19,608 nt of DNA from UBA931 sp036825435 (lineage in GTDB: Bacteria; Pseudomonadota; Gammaproteobacteria; Burkholderiales; Casimicrobiaceae), in contig DAISYG010000035.1 in assembly GCA_036825435.1 (NCBI GenBank), positions 1 to 19,608 on the forward strand. Direction: 5' to 3'. Both the position numbers and the translations under genes were made by a program. Below, piece after piece: positions 1-8,034 of this stretch. How positions within the stretch are numbered: position 1 is the stretch's first letter; the number at the start of each line of letters is the position of its first letter. Under the pieces are notes generated by a model. The model made no database searches, was not told the DNA's origin, and worked only from the letters and a program-made list of their open reading frames with translations.

Positions 1-57
1 AGCTATGATCAACCATGATTTTTTGAAATGACACAGTTCGTTTTACAGATCCTTTGA

Positions 58-729
58 TCAGTGCGGCCAGTGAATTGTTTGCTCCGCAGAAACGGTATCA
101 GGCTTTTTCAACGCCATGCCATAGACGATATTGATTGGCACGAGGTATTCCTCATGATCTTCACTAAATTGTTTCAGCCACGCTGATAAATCATCCTCGC
201 TAATCCACCAATGCTCCTGCGCAAGTTCAGTGCGTAGTGCGTCGAGTGATGTATACGAAAAAGTGACCGTGTCGCGGTCGAGAGCCGGCTGCTGAAACCC
301 GCTGCGTATCAGCGCATCGCCCAGATCGACAAGCGTTGGCCAATCGCGTAGATACGCGGGCGCATTCGTATCACCCAGAACAAAACGCATATCGGGCGCG
401 AGTGTTGCGAAGAGCAGTACGCCGAGATCGGCAAGTTGATCGGCAATCGCGCAAAAAATTGCTTGCGTAAGCGGCTGCGGCTCGTGTGCGAAATCCGGTA
501 ATAGAAAGAAAAGATCGGCTTGATTATCGACGAACGTCGCGTTCGAAAAATGCGGACGCAACGCATCGTTATTTGATTGCGTAACGATACGCGGTGCGGT
601 CAGCGCAAGCTGTGTGGTGCGACGCAACATTTCCTGTTGCATCAGATCATGCAGCGCTTGTTTGAACGACAGCGCCGAAGAAGAAAAATTTTCTTCTTCG
701 GATGCCGTACGATGTGGTGCGTTTACCAT
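58..729 (-). CDS. BioC-like protein lacking the SAM-binding half
   Basis: A protein of 223 residues. Its C-terminal two thirds resembles malonyl-ACP O-methyltransferase (BioC), which methylates malonyl-ACP to start biotin synthesis: 'LGVLLFATLAPD' matches the segment after the methyltransferase core, 'LVDLGDALIRSGFQQPALD' matches the BioC 'DMHDLGDAL' region, and 'VPINIVYGMALKKP' matches the end. The glycine-rich SAM loop (DLGCGxG) and the following acidic ribose-binding strand are absent. The N-terminal ~75 residues are short and carry no such motif, so methyl transfer is doubtful. The start overlaps the last 7 bases of the upstream DUF4139 gene, suggesting translational coupling. A 27 bp perfect palindrome covers codons 10-19; an internal ATG at 642 (minus strand) would avoid it. 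It could be a degenerate BioC or a non-catalytic paralogue. The BioC relationship is inferred from motif recall, without an alignment. Confidence 0.6.
   Translation of the reverse strand: MVNAPHRTASEEENFSSSALSFKQALHDLMQQEMLRRTTQLALTAPRIVTQSNNDALRPHFSNATFVDNQADLFFLLPDFAHEPQPLTQAIFCAIADQLADLGVLLFATLAPDMRFVLGDTNAPAYLRDWPTLVDLGDALIRSGFQQPALDRDTVTFSYTSLDALRTELAQEHWWISEDDLSAWLKQFSEDHEEYLVPINIVYGMALKKPDTVSAEQTIHWPH
675..701. repeat. 27 bp perfect palindrome in the 5' end of the BioC-like gene
   Basis: The half-site CCGAAGAAGAAAA is followed by a single A and then its exact reverse complement, giving a 13+1+13 palindrome. It begins 28 nt inside the BioC-like gene, just after the DUF4139 stop codon. 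As RNA on the minus strand it would form a strong hairpin with an A/U-rich upper stem. It may act as an attenuator or mRNA end for the DUF4139 transcript, but there is no T-run after the stem, so a classical terminator is not supported. Confidence 0.7.
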
Positions 730-2159
730 GTGCTGCGCACGCGGTATTTCAACGTTGTGCTGCCTTCGGCGGGAACTTCAATATTCCATACTGCCGTGCT
801 GGCTTCGGCTTTCTGGTGCGGGAAATTTTCTTTGACCATCTTCCAGTCGCCGGGCACCGGTTCCACCACTTTGACCGTTGTCGGAATTTTCTTGGCGTTT
901 TTCAGTTCGATCTCGATTTCTTGCTCGAACGAACGTTTGCCGAGTGACGTGTAATCGACACGCTTCCAATTGCCGGTAATGTCGAACGCCTTGCCTAGTT
1001 TCAGACGAACGATTTCATTTTTTGCCGTGTGGTCGATTCGATCTTCGCCGATGAAGAGCGGGCGCCCTTCGTTGTCTTTTTTATAAACGCGCACGATGCC
1101 TTTGGGTAAAGGCTGTCCAAGATCACCGCCTTTGTTGTCAAACTCGATGAATACTTCCACCTTGCGTTTGTCGCCGAGATCGCGAGCGTTCTGATCGTAC
1201 TGATACCATCGAGCTGCACCTTCGAGACGATACTCTTTGCGCACATTCACTTGATTCGCCGACAGCAACGCTACCTGTTTGGTCTGGTTATCGCGCAGTG
1301 TGGTTGGGCGCGTCAATGTGTATAAGTGATACTCAAACAATTCTTCGCGTGCCATCGGTTCGGCGGCCATTGGTGCAGCAGCCACGTCATAGAGCACCTC
1401 TTTTTGGCGCATCGAATTCTGCTGCGCCCGATTCACATCACCCGCGACCAATTGTAATTTCGCATTTTCGTAAGACGCACCGCTGCGGTTGGTGAGCGTG
1501 ACCCAGCCTGCGAGGTCGAGCGTTTCTTCGTTATCGGCGAGAGTGGCGACGTAATCCGCTTGCCACGAAAATCCTTCGCTCAGATACGATAATTCGGTAC
1601 GTTGTTTCCCGGCACGGTCGCTTTCCAAGTCGATCACCAGTGTAGGTCGGTCGCGCAGGTTTTTCGGTACATCAGCGTAAACAATGCGGGCGCCGTATGG
1701 CACGTCGGTTTCGATACGATCCGCGTAGCGCAACACAACGCCTTGATTGTTGGCGAGTACGGTCGCCTGTTCGCGCTTTTCTTCACCGGTTTCAGGATGA
1801 ACATGAATCACGGTAACGTTTTGCCCGACGTATTTGTTGAGCAGGCTTTGTGGCGTCAGCAAGTCGAAATCAAAATTCTGCTCAAGCAGCGTGAAGCGGC
1901 CACCGGACAGACTGCGCAGACTTGCGGTTTCCGGCTTGATGCGCGCCGAAACTTCGCGCATTGCAATGCTGTTGCGTCCTTGATTGAACGTCACTTCGCG
2001 CTCTTCGCGCACCAGCGCCAAAGATTCGTTGTAGATGGTCACGGCGACGGCGGCGCGGTCTTCGGCGCGGCTCAACTTTTCGTTATCCGGCGCGGCATTG
2101 ACGGATGTTGCGGCGACGCCAAGCGCCAAACAGAGCGGGAACAAAACGCTTTGGTTCAT
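723..2159 (-). CDS. Secreted DUF4139 domain protein
   Basis: A protein of 478 residues with an N-terminal signal peptide (hydrophobic 'LFPLCLALGVAAT' and a likely cleavage after 'VNA' near residue 22), so it is probably periplasmic or cell-surface. 'VTIYNESLALVREER' (about 41-55) and 'RTELSYLSEGFSWQADYVA' (about 187-205) are typical of DUF4139 proteins. The rest is mostly beta-strand-like, ending in 'GSTTLKYRVRSTW'. The family has no established enzymatic role that I know of. The start is supported by an AAAGGA ribosome-binding site about 7 bases upstream (minus strand). The gene is read with the downstream BioC-like gene, whose ATG lies inside its last codons. It is full length, with no sign of disruption. 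Confidence 0.85.
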   Translation of the reverse strand: MNQSVLFPLCLALGVAATSVNAAPDNEKLSRAEDRAAVAVTIYNESLALVREEREVTFNQGRNSIAMREVSARIKPETASLRSLSGGRFTLLEQNFDFDLLTPQSLLNKYVGQNVTVIHVHPETGEEKREQATVLANNQGVVLRYADRIETDVPYGARIVYADVPKNLRDRPTLVIDLESDRAGKQRTELSYLSEGFSWQADYVATLADNEETLDLAGWVTLTNRSGASYENAKLQLVAGDVNRAQQNSMRQKEVLYDVAAAPMAAEPMAREELFEYHLYTLTRPTTLRDNQTKQVALLSANQVNVRKEYRLEGAARWYQYDQNARDLGDKRKVEVFIEFDNKGGDLGQPLPKGIVRVYKKDNEGRPLFIGEDRIDHTAKNEIVRLKLGKAFDITGNWKRVDYTSLGKRSFEQEIEIELKNAKKIPTTVKVVEPVPGDWKMVKENFPHQKAEASTAVWNIEVPAEGSTTLKYRVRSTW

Positions 2160-2240
2160 GACTTTTCCTTTTCAAAATAGTTTGCGGTATTTATGAAACG
2201 AAAGAGAATTCGAAAAAGGGTTAAGTGTGCCGAAAAATAA

Positions 2241-3152
2241 TCACGATTCCGGCGGATTTTCTGAATGTTCTCCGGTATCCGCGCCGAAAAGAGGCTCGGA
2301 CGGTGGTCGCGAATACTTCCATTTTTTATGCACCCAAAGCCAATCTGCGGGGCTGCTTATCACGTCACGCTCCAGGTGGCGCACGTAGTTTTCGATGATA
2401 TCAATGTCGCCGTCACTGTCATTCGCCGGATCATACAACGGCTCAAACCGAATCATGTAATAACCGCGCTTGATGCGCCGCGTGGAAACAAAGAAAACCG
2501 GCGCTTTGATCAGGCGGGCGAGTTTGTCGGTGCCGACGAAAAAGGCGGTTTCCTGATGAAGAAACATCGACCAATGCTTGTCGTCTTTTTTGAGCGGTGT
2601 TTGATCAGCAACCAGCGCATAAGCCTGCACCTGACTGCGACGGCGAACGATTTCGCGGGCAAAATCTTTATACGCAATCAATGTGCTCCCCAGATGCGTG
2701 CGCATATCTTTCACCAAGTGATTGATCGATTCGTTACGGATCGGCTTGTATACTGCCACTGTTGGTACGCCCAAGTGCGCGCCCGCGGCGAAGATCAGCC
2801 ATTCCCAGTTGGAAAAATGCGCCGCCATCAACAGCACCGATTTGCCCTTATCCGTATAAGGTTTGATGATTTCCGGGTTTTCGATGCCAATGCGCTTGCT
2901 CATCGTGGCGTTGTCAGCACGCGCGCACCAAAGCGTTTCGGCGAGAATCATGCCGAGGTTGTAATAAAAGCGTCGCGCAATCGTACGAATTTCCTGTGGA
3001 CTTTTTTCCGGAAAAGAACGTTGGAGATTATTCTCGGCAATATCGCGTCGCCAGCGGACGATATAAAATGCCAGAAAGAACAGAACATCACCGATGATAT
3101 AAAGCATCCACAAAGGAAGATAAGTCATTGCTTTGAGAAACCAGAACAGCAT
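2241..3152 (-). CDS. LpxL/HtrB-family lipid A acyltransferase
   Basis: A protein of 303 residues from the ATG at 3152. It belongs to the lysophospholipid/lipid A late acyltransferase family, which transfers an acyl chain from acyl-ACP to a lipid A precursor at the inner membrane. An N-terminal membrane segment ('LPLWMLYIIGDVLFFLAFYIV') is followed by 'RSFPEKSPQEIRTIARRFYYNLG', typical of the family, then the catalytic H-x4-E motif in 'AAHFSNWEW' (H near residue 112). 'PVFFVSTRRIKRGYYMIRFEPL' and 'DWLWVHKKWKYSRP' match the conserved C-terminal half. A longer in-frame TTG start (3194) exists but would overlap the divergent gene and has no advantage. AGGAG lies 11 bases before the chosen ATG. 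Only 21 bp separate it from the divergent phosphopantetheinyl transferase, so the two promoters must lie inside each other's coding region. Whether it adds laurate, myristate or another chain cannot be told. Confidence 0.88.
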   Translation of the reverse strand: MLFWFLKAMTYLPLWMLYIIGDVLFFLAFYIVRWRRDIAENNLQRSFPEKSPQEIRTIARRFYYNLGMILAETLWCARADNATMSKRIGIENPEIIKPYTDKGKSVLLMAAHFSNWEWLIFAAGAHLGVPTVAVYKPIRNESINHLVKDMRTHLGSTLIAYKDFAREIVRRRSQVQAYALVADQTPLKKDDKHWSMFLHQETAFFVGTDKLARLIKAPVFFVSTRRIKRGYYMIRFEPLYDPANDSDGDIDIIENYVRHLERDVISSPADWLWVHKKWKYSRPPSEPLFGADTGEHSENPPES

Positions 3153-3173
3153 GTCGTTGAGGACTCCTAATTC

Positions 3174-3911
3174 ATGAAAACCGATGGCGTCCAATGGCCT
3201 GAAACAGCGCTTTCGCCCGAAGCGTTGCCCTGCGATATGCGGGGTGTTGCGCTATGGAAAGCGTCATTGTCACAGCCCAAATCCGTACTGAGCGTTTTTC
3301 ATACCTGGCTTGACGACGCCGAACAAAAGCGGGCGGCCAACAGAGCGAGCATCGCTTTACAACAACGCGCGATTACATCGCGCGCGCTACTGCGTTGGGT
3401 GCTGGCACGCGAACAACAATGCACACCGCAGGCGCTGGCGTTTGCCGCTGGCGAACACGGAAAACCATCGTTGATTTCCGATCATCGCCGAATAACTGAT
3501 TTTAACCTGTCACACAGCGGACAACACCTTTTTGTCGGTGTGGTTCGTGCGACATCTGCGTTTTCGCGTATTGGCGTCGATCTCGAACAGCGTAATCGGC
3601 GCTGTCATACCGCGCGGTTGGCGGAGCGCGTACTCACTGAAAACGAATATCAAACACTGGATTGGCACGATTCACAAGCGGCACATACGCGATTTCTGCG
3701 TTACTGGACGCTCAAAGAGGCACTATCCAAAGCACTTGGGCAAGGATTTGCACTTGGCTTCAATCGGGTTGAATTGGATTTGCCATTTGAAGAAAGCCGT
3801 GCGCCATGTGTGGTGCGCTTGCCAATGTCAAGGTCAGAACCTTGGCGGATGCGTTTTGTTGATTTTGGCGAGGGTATGATCGCGGCGGTGGCGGTTTCAG
3901 AGGTCGGATAA
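3174..3911 (+). CDS. 4'-phosphopantetheinyl transferase, Sfp/Gsp type
   Basis: A protein of 245 residues that would transfer phosphopantetheine from coenzyme A onto a serine of an acyl or peptidyl carrier protein. The family motifs are in order: 'HGKPSL' (about 99-104), 'DFNLSHSG' (about 110-117), the Mg-binding 'IGVDLEQ' (about 134-140) and 'RYWTLKEALSKALGQG' (about 182-197), where W-x2-KEA is the signature. At 245 residues it is Sfp-length, not the shorter AcpS type. The start ATG follows GAGGA. It stands alone on the plus strand and is divergent from the acyltransferase; 164 bp separate it from xseB. No carrier-protein partner or polyketide/NRPS gene is visible, so it may be the housekeeping ACP-activating enzyme. 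Confidence 0.88.
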   Translation: MKTDGVQWPETALSPEALPCDMRGVALWKASLSQPKSVLSVFHTWLDDAEQKRAANRASIALQQRAITSRALLRWVLAREQQCTPQALAFAAGEHGKPSLISDHRRITDFNLSHSGQHLFVGVVRATSAFSRIGVDLEQRNRRCHTARLAERVLTENEYQTLDWHDSQAAHTRFLRYWTLKEALSKALGQGFALGFNRVELDLPFEESRAPCVVRLPMSRSEPWRMRFVDFGEGMIAAVAVSEVG

Positions 3912-4075
3912 CAGGTTCAGTGAAGTTTGATCGAACGAAGCACGATGAACATCCACTGCTCCCGATACTTGGGTTCCCCGCGTGATAAAATTCTTTGTTT
4001 TATGACTTACGTTCGCACGCCGTGGCTTGTTCATGATAGCGTCGAATATATCACCAAAAATCAGCAGGAACCATC

Positions 4076-4333
4076 ATGGCCAAATCACCGCCCAAAAATG
4101 CCGCCAAACAGAATGAGGAACCCGCCAGCTTTGAAGCGGCAATGACTGAGGTGGAAGCGCTTGTCGCCAGCATGGAAGAAGGTGCGCTTCCGCTCGCCGA
4201 TGCGCTGAAGGCGTATCAGCGTGGTGCGGTGTTGCTGTCGTATTGCCAGAAGGAGTTACGCGCCGCGCAACAGCAGGTGCGCATTCTCGAAGAAGGCATG
4301 TTGAAAGATTTTCACGATGACGACGAGGAATGA
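4076..4333 (+). CDS. xseB: Exodeoxyribonuclease VII small subunit
   Basis: A protein of 85 residues, the small helical subunit of exonuclease VII, which degrades single-stranded DNA with XseA in the cytoplasm. 'SFEAAMTEVEALVASMEEG' and 'LPLADALKAYQRGAVLL' are the family signature, followed by 'LRAAQQQVRILEEG'. The family's usual length is 70-90 residues. An AGGA site precedes the ATG. It is the first gene of the xseB-ispA-dxs-folE2-mutL operon and overlaps ispA by 17 bases. The large subunit XseA is not in this window, which is usual. Confidence 0.93.
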   Translation: MAKSPPKNAAKQNEEPASFEAAMTEVEALVASMEEGALPLADALKAYQRGAVLLSYCQKELRAAQQQVRILEEGMLKDFHDDDEE

Positions 4334-5213
4334 CAACGGCCTTCACGATGATGAATACCGCGCACTGTGGCAACAGGCACGGTGCGAACGTGTGGCGTGG
4401 GTGCTGGACGAGACCTTCGCCGCATTGGACGATACTTCCGCGTTGATCGACGCGATGCGTTACGCCGCACGCGGAGGGAAACGCGTGCGCGCTTTGCTGG
4501 TTTATGCTGCTGCCGAGTTGGCGGGCAGCGCACCTGAAGTCGCCGATGCGCCTGCGGCGGCGGTGGAGTTGATCCATGCCTATTCGTTGGTACACGACGA
4601 TCTGCCGTGCATGGACGACGATATCCTGCGCCGGGGACAGCCCGCGTGCCATGTGCAGTTCGGCGAAGCGTTGGCTTTGTTGGCAGGCGATGCGTTGCAG
4701 GCGCAGGCGTTCGCGTTACTCGCGCAGAGCGATATGCCCGACCCGGCGCGTGCGTGTGCGCTGCTGGCACAGGCATGCGGTGCGACGGGCATGGTCGGCG
4801 GCCAGGCGCGTGATTGCGCGGTACTGGCCCGGGACATCGACGCGCTGGAGGCGATGCACCGCATGAAAACCGGCGCCCTGATCCGTGCGGCAGTTGCGCT
4901 GGGCGCGGCGTGCGGCACGCTGTCTGCCCATGAAGAAGAGGCTTTGATGCACTACGCGGATCGCGCCGGGCTGGCGTTCCAGGTGGCGGACGATGTGCTG
5001 GATGTTGAAGGTGCGAGCGCCGCCCTGGGCAAAACGGCGGGCAAAGATGCCGAACAGAACAAAACCACTTATGTTTCACTGTTGGGCCTGGACGAAGCGA
5101 AACAACGGATGCGCGCGCTGTATCAGGAAGCATGCGAAGCGTTGGCATTGTTCGGCGCCCGCGCCAAACCGCTTGATGCGCTGGCGTGGCAGATGATTGT
5201 ACGGAGTTCGTAA
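4317..5213 (+). CDS. ispA: Polyprenyl (farnesyl) diphosphate synthase
   Basis: A protein of 298 residues that condenses IPP with DMAPP and GPP to give farnesyl diphosphate. The first aspartate-rich motif is in 'HDDLPCMDDD' (about residues 93-102) and the second in 'QVADDVLDVEG' (about 221-231); 'GGKRVRALLVY' near residue 52 binds the IPP diphosphate. 'MVGGQARD' and 'KTGALIRAAV' are also conserved. The chosen ATG lies within the end of xseB (17 bases shared) without a strong ribosome-binding site, consistent with translational coupling. Its stop codon overlaps the dxs start (TAATG). The placement before dxs links prenyl chain building with precursor supply. The length matches bacterial IspA. 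Product chain length is inferred from the family and operon. Confidence 0.92.
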   Translation: MTTRNDNGLHDDEYRALWQQARCERVAWVLDETFAALDDTSALIDAMRYAARGGKRVRALLVYAAAELAGSAPEVADAPAAAVELIHAYSLVHDDLPCMDDDILRRGQPACHVQFGEALALLAGDALQAQAFALLAQSDMPDPARACALLAQACGATGMVGGQARDCAVLARDIDALEAMHRMKTGALIRAAVALGAACGTLSAHEEEALMHYADRAGLAFQVADDVLDVEGASAALGKTAGKDAEQNKTTYVSLLGLDEAKQRMRALYQEACEALALFGARAKPLDALAWQMIVRSS

Positions 5214-7168
5214 TGGTGGATTCGAGTTTTTATTCGGAGCACGATGTAGCAGAGGCAGACGAAATCGGATCGTCCACTGCGTCGTCCCCCGCCCGTTACC
5301 TTGATCAGATCATCGCACCGGCGGATTTGCGCGCGTTGCCGCGTGAGGCGCTGCCGACAGTATGCGATGAACTGCGGCGGACGGTGCTGGAAACGGTTGC
5401 GTGCACCGGCGGGCACTTATCATCGAACCTGGGTGTGATCGAACTGACGGTTGCGCTGCATTACGCATTCAACACCCCGGAAGACCGCATCATCTGGGAC
5501 GTTGGCCACCAAACCTACGCACACAAGGCGTTGACGCAACGGCGCGCACAGTTGCCAACCCTGCGGCAACAGGATGGCCTGTCCGGTTTCCCGTCACGAG
5601 CGGAGAGCGTATACGATGCGTTCGGCACCGCGCATTCATCAACATCAATTTCCGCCGGGCTGGGCATGGCGGTTGCTGCGCAGTTGCAACATCAAGATCG
5701 GCGCGTAGTTGCCGTGATCGGTGATGGTGCGATGACGGCAGGCATGGCGTTCGAGGCACTGAACAACGCGGGCGCGATGGACGCCAACCTGCTGGTGATC
5801 CTGAACGACAACGAAATGTCGATTTCCAAACCGGTGGGCGCGATTCATCAATACCTGGCGCGCATCATGACCAGCCAGTTTTTCAACACGATGCGCGACA
5901 GCGGCAAGGAAATTCTCGCCAAGATTCCACCAATGAAACGTTTTGCCCGCCTGATGGAGGAGCACACCAAAGGGATGCTGATGCCGGGCACGCTGTTCGA
6001 AGAACTGGGCTTTTTCTATGTCGGTCCCGTCGATGGACACGATGTGGCCGAACTGAGCAAAACGCTGCAAAACATGCGCGAGATGAAGGGACCGTACCTG
6101 CTGCACGTGATCACGAAAAAAGGCAAAGGCTACGCGCCCGCCGAACAGGATCCGGTGCTTTATCACGGCGTGGGTGCGTTCAATCCTGAAGTCGGTATCG
6201 CCAAACAAGCTCCGAAACAGTTGACCTACAGCGATGTATTCGGACGTTGGCTGTGCGACATGGCGCAGCGCGACGAGCGGCTGGTGGGCATCACCCCGGC
6301 AATGTGTGAAGGCTCGGGCATGACCGCATTCGCCGAACAATATCCAAAACGCTTTTTCGATGTCGGCATTGCCGAGCAGCACGCTGTGACCTTTGCTGCC
6401 GGACTGGCGTGCGATGGCGTCAAGCCAGTGGTAGCGATTTATTCGACGTTCCTGCAACGCGCCTACGACCAGTTGATCCACGATGTGCTGTTGCAGAACC
6501 TGCCGGTGATGTTTGCCATCGATCGTGCCGGCATCGTCGGTGCCGATGGCCCGACGCACATCGGGGCGTTCGATCTTTCGTTCATGCGCTGTCTGCCGAA
6601 TCTGACCATCATGACGCCGAGCGACGAAGCAGAATGCTACGCGATGCTGTCCACCGCATTTCAGATGAACACACCAACGGCCATTCGCTACCCGCGCGGC
6701 ATCGGTACGGGCGCGCCGCTGCCGGATATCGAGCAAACGCTGCCCGTCGGCTGCAGCGAAGTTCGCCGCGAAGGCAACAGCGGCATCGCCCTGTTCGTGT
6801 TTGGCATGTTGCTGGCGGACGCGCTGGTGGCGGCAGAGCAACTCGACGCCACCGTCGTCAACATGCGTTTCGTCAAACCGCTGGATACGAAAACCATCGA
6901 CGAAATGGCGCAGACGCATCGGGCGCTGGTGACCATTGAAGAAAACGTGGTTGCCGGAGGTGCAGGTGCGGCGGTTGCCGAATACCTTGCCACTCAGAAC
7001 ATCGCCAAACCGATCCTGCATCTGGGGCTCCCAGACACCTTCGTTCCGCATGGTGCACAGAAAGCCCTGCTTGCGCAGTGTGGTCTTGACGCCGAAGGCA
7101 TGGCGCGTCAGGTTCTGGAACGTTACGGCGTGATGGCGGAATCACGGCATAATCATAGCGTTGAATAA
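5213..7168 (+). CDS. dxs: 1-deoxy-D-xylulose-5-phosphate synthase
   Basis: A protein of 651 residues, the thiamine-diphosphate enzyme that joins pyruvate and glyceraldehyde-3-phosphate in the first step of the MEP isoprenoid pathway. Visible motifs: 'DVGHQTYAHK', the ThDP/Mg motif 'GDGAMTAGMAFEALNN' (about 170-185) ending in 'NDNEMSIS', 'GPVDGHD', the transketolase-type 'GIAEQHAVTFAAGLA' and 'DRAGIVGADGPTHIGAFD'. I chose the ATG at 5213 over an in-frame GTG at 5186 because GGAG sits 6 bases upstream and the start overlaps the ispA stop as TAATG. An N-terminal stretch of about 25 polar residues precedes the conserved 'RYLDQIIAPADLRALP'. The length is slightly above the usual ~620-640 because of this stretch. 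It is the third gene of the operon. Confidence 0.95.
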   Translation: MVDSSFYSEHDVAEADEIGSSTASSPARYLDQIIAPADLRALPREALPTVCDELRRTVLETVACTGGHLSSNLGVIELTVALHYAFNTPEDRIIWDVGHQTYAHKALTQRRAQLPTLRQQDGLSGFPSRAESVYDAFGTAHSSTSISAGLGMAVAAQLQHQDRRVVAVIGDGAMTAGMAFEALNNAGAMDANLLVILNDNEMSISKPVGAIHQYLARIMTSQFFNTMRDSGKEILAKIPPMKRFARLMEEHTKGMLMPGTLFEELGFFYVGPVDGHDVAELSKTLQNMREMKGPYLLHVITKKGKGYAPAEQDPVLYHGVGAFNPEVGIAKQAPKQLTYSDVFGRWLCDMAQRDERLVGITPAMCEGSGMTAFAEQYPKRFFDVGIAEQHAVTFAAGLACDGVKPVVAIYSTFLQRAYDQLIHDVLLQNLPVMFAIDRAGIVGADGPTHIGAFDLSFMRCLPNLTIMTPSDEAECYAMLSTAFQMNTPTAIRYPRGIGTGAPLPDIEQTLPVGCSEVRREGNSGIALFVFGMLLADALVAAEQLDATVVNMRFVKPLDTKTIDEMAQTHRALVTIEENVVAGGAGAAVAEYLATQNIAKPILHLGLPDTFVPHGAQKALLAQCGLDAEGMARQVLERYGVMAESRHNHSVE

Positions 7169-7206
7169 CCAGCGTGTCGGCAACGCCGACGGCCACTCGG
7201 AATACC

Positions 7207-8028
7207 ATGACCCCCACCAAAAAAACTCCACAAGATTCCTCCATGATTCCTGACGTTCAATCCGAACGCGATCTGCGCCATCTGCCCATCGACCATGTCG
7301 GAGTGAAACGTTTGCGCTATCCGATTTATTTCGAAGACAAGTTCGGTGTACAACCAACCATCGCGCTGTGTGCCGCGAACGTGATGCTGCCTGCGGAACA
7401 GAAAGGCACGCACATGTCGCGTCTGGTCACGATTTTTGAAGAAATGAGCGTGGAAACACCAACGCACCCGCTGTGTGTCGGCGGTCTGAAAACGTGGATG
7501 GCGCGGCTGCTGGAACGGTTGGATGCGCCGGGAGGACGCATCGAAATCAGCTTTGATTTTTTCATCCGCAAAGCGGCGCCGATGTCTCAGATCGAAAGCA
7601 CGATGGATTATCGGGTGCATCTGTGCGCCGAACAGAAGGACGGTGTGTACCATGAAAAAATAACGGTGAATGTGCCGGTCACGTCGCTGTGCCCATGCTC
7701 GAAAAGGATTTCCGACTACGGCGCACACAACCAACGGTCGATGGCGACGGTTTCCGTGATCCCGAAAACACCACTTTATATCGCCGATCTGGTACGCGTC
7801 GGCGAAGAAGAAGCGTCGAGCGAACTGTTTGCGATTCTGAAGCGCGTTGACGAAAAATTCGTCACCGAACGCGCGTACGACAACCCCAGCTTCGTCGAAG
7901 ACCTGGTGCGGGCCATGGCGCAACGCCTGATCGCCGACCCGAACATTCAAGGCTTCGCCGTTGAAGCGGAAAACTTTGAATCCATCCACAACCATTCCGC
8001 GTATGCTCGTATTGAGCACTGGGGTTAG
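7207..8028 (+). CDS. folE2: GTP cyclohydrolase I, type IB (FolE2)
   Basis: A protein of 273 residues from the ATG at 7207. FolE2 converts GTP to dihydroneopterin triphosphate, the entry to folate (and queuosine) synthesis, with a metal requirement broader than the zinc-only FolE. 'MIPDVQSERDLR' is the typical N-terminal region, followed by 'HVGVKRLRYPI', 'EQKGTHMSRLV' and the metal-ligand region 'VPVTSLCPCSKRISDYGAHN', which carries the conserved cysteines and histidine. A GTG at 7174 would add 11 residues, and the ATG at 7243 is a plausible shorter start, since many homologues begin near 'MPDVQS'. It lies 38 bp after dxs and 6 bp before mutL. The length (about 260-270) fits the family. Confidence 0.92.
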   Translation: MTPTKKTPQDSSMIPDVQSERDLRHLPIDHVGVKRLRYPIYFEDKFGVQPTIALCAANVMLPAEQKGTHMSRLVTIFEEMSVETPTHPLCVGGLKTWMARLLERLDAPGGRIEISFDFFIRKAAPMSQIESTMDYRVHLCAEQKDGVYHEKITVNVPVTSLCPCSKRISDYGAHNQRSMATVSVIPKTPLYIADLVRVGEEEASSELFAILKRVDEKFVTERAYDNPSFVEDLVRAMAQRLIADPNIQGFAVEAENFESIHNHSAYARIEHWG

Positions 8029-8034
8029 TGCGTC

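Noticed and set aside
3153..3194. TTG start extending the acyltransferase by 14 residues
   Set aside because: It would overlap the divergent gene, and the added residues do not look like the family; the ATG at 3152 begins at the expected membrane segment.
3912..4075. Possible promoter before xseB (TTGTTC near 4027 with TATATC near 4047)
   Set aside because: The spacing is about 14 bp and the hexamers are poor. A promoter is expected in this gap but I cannot place it.
4312..5148. A 278-codon open frame antisense to ispA
   Set aside because: The composition is dominated by Pro, Arg and Thr with no motif, and the sense strand encodes a clear prenyl synthase.
5645..7051. A 468-codon open frame antisense to dxs
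   Set aside because: It lies wholly within dxs, whose motifs are complete. Its translation is rich in His/Arg/Gln, typical of an antisense shadow.
7153..8019. A 288-codon open frame antisense to folE2
   Set aside because: A mirror of folE2 codon bias, with no recognisable domain and no ribosome-binding site.
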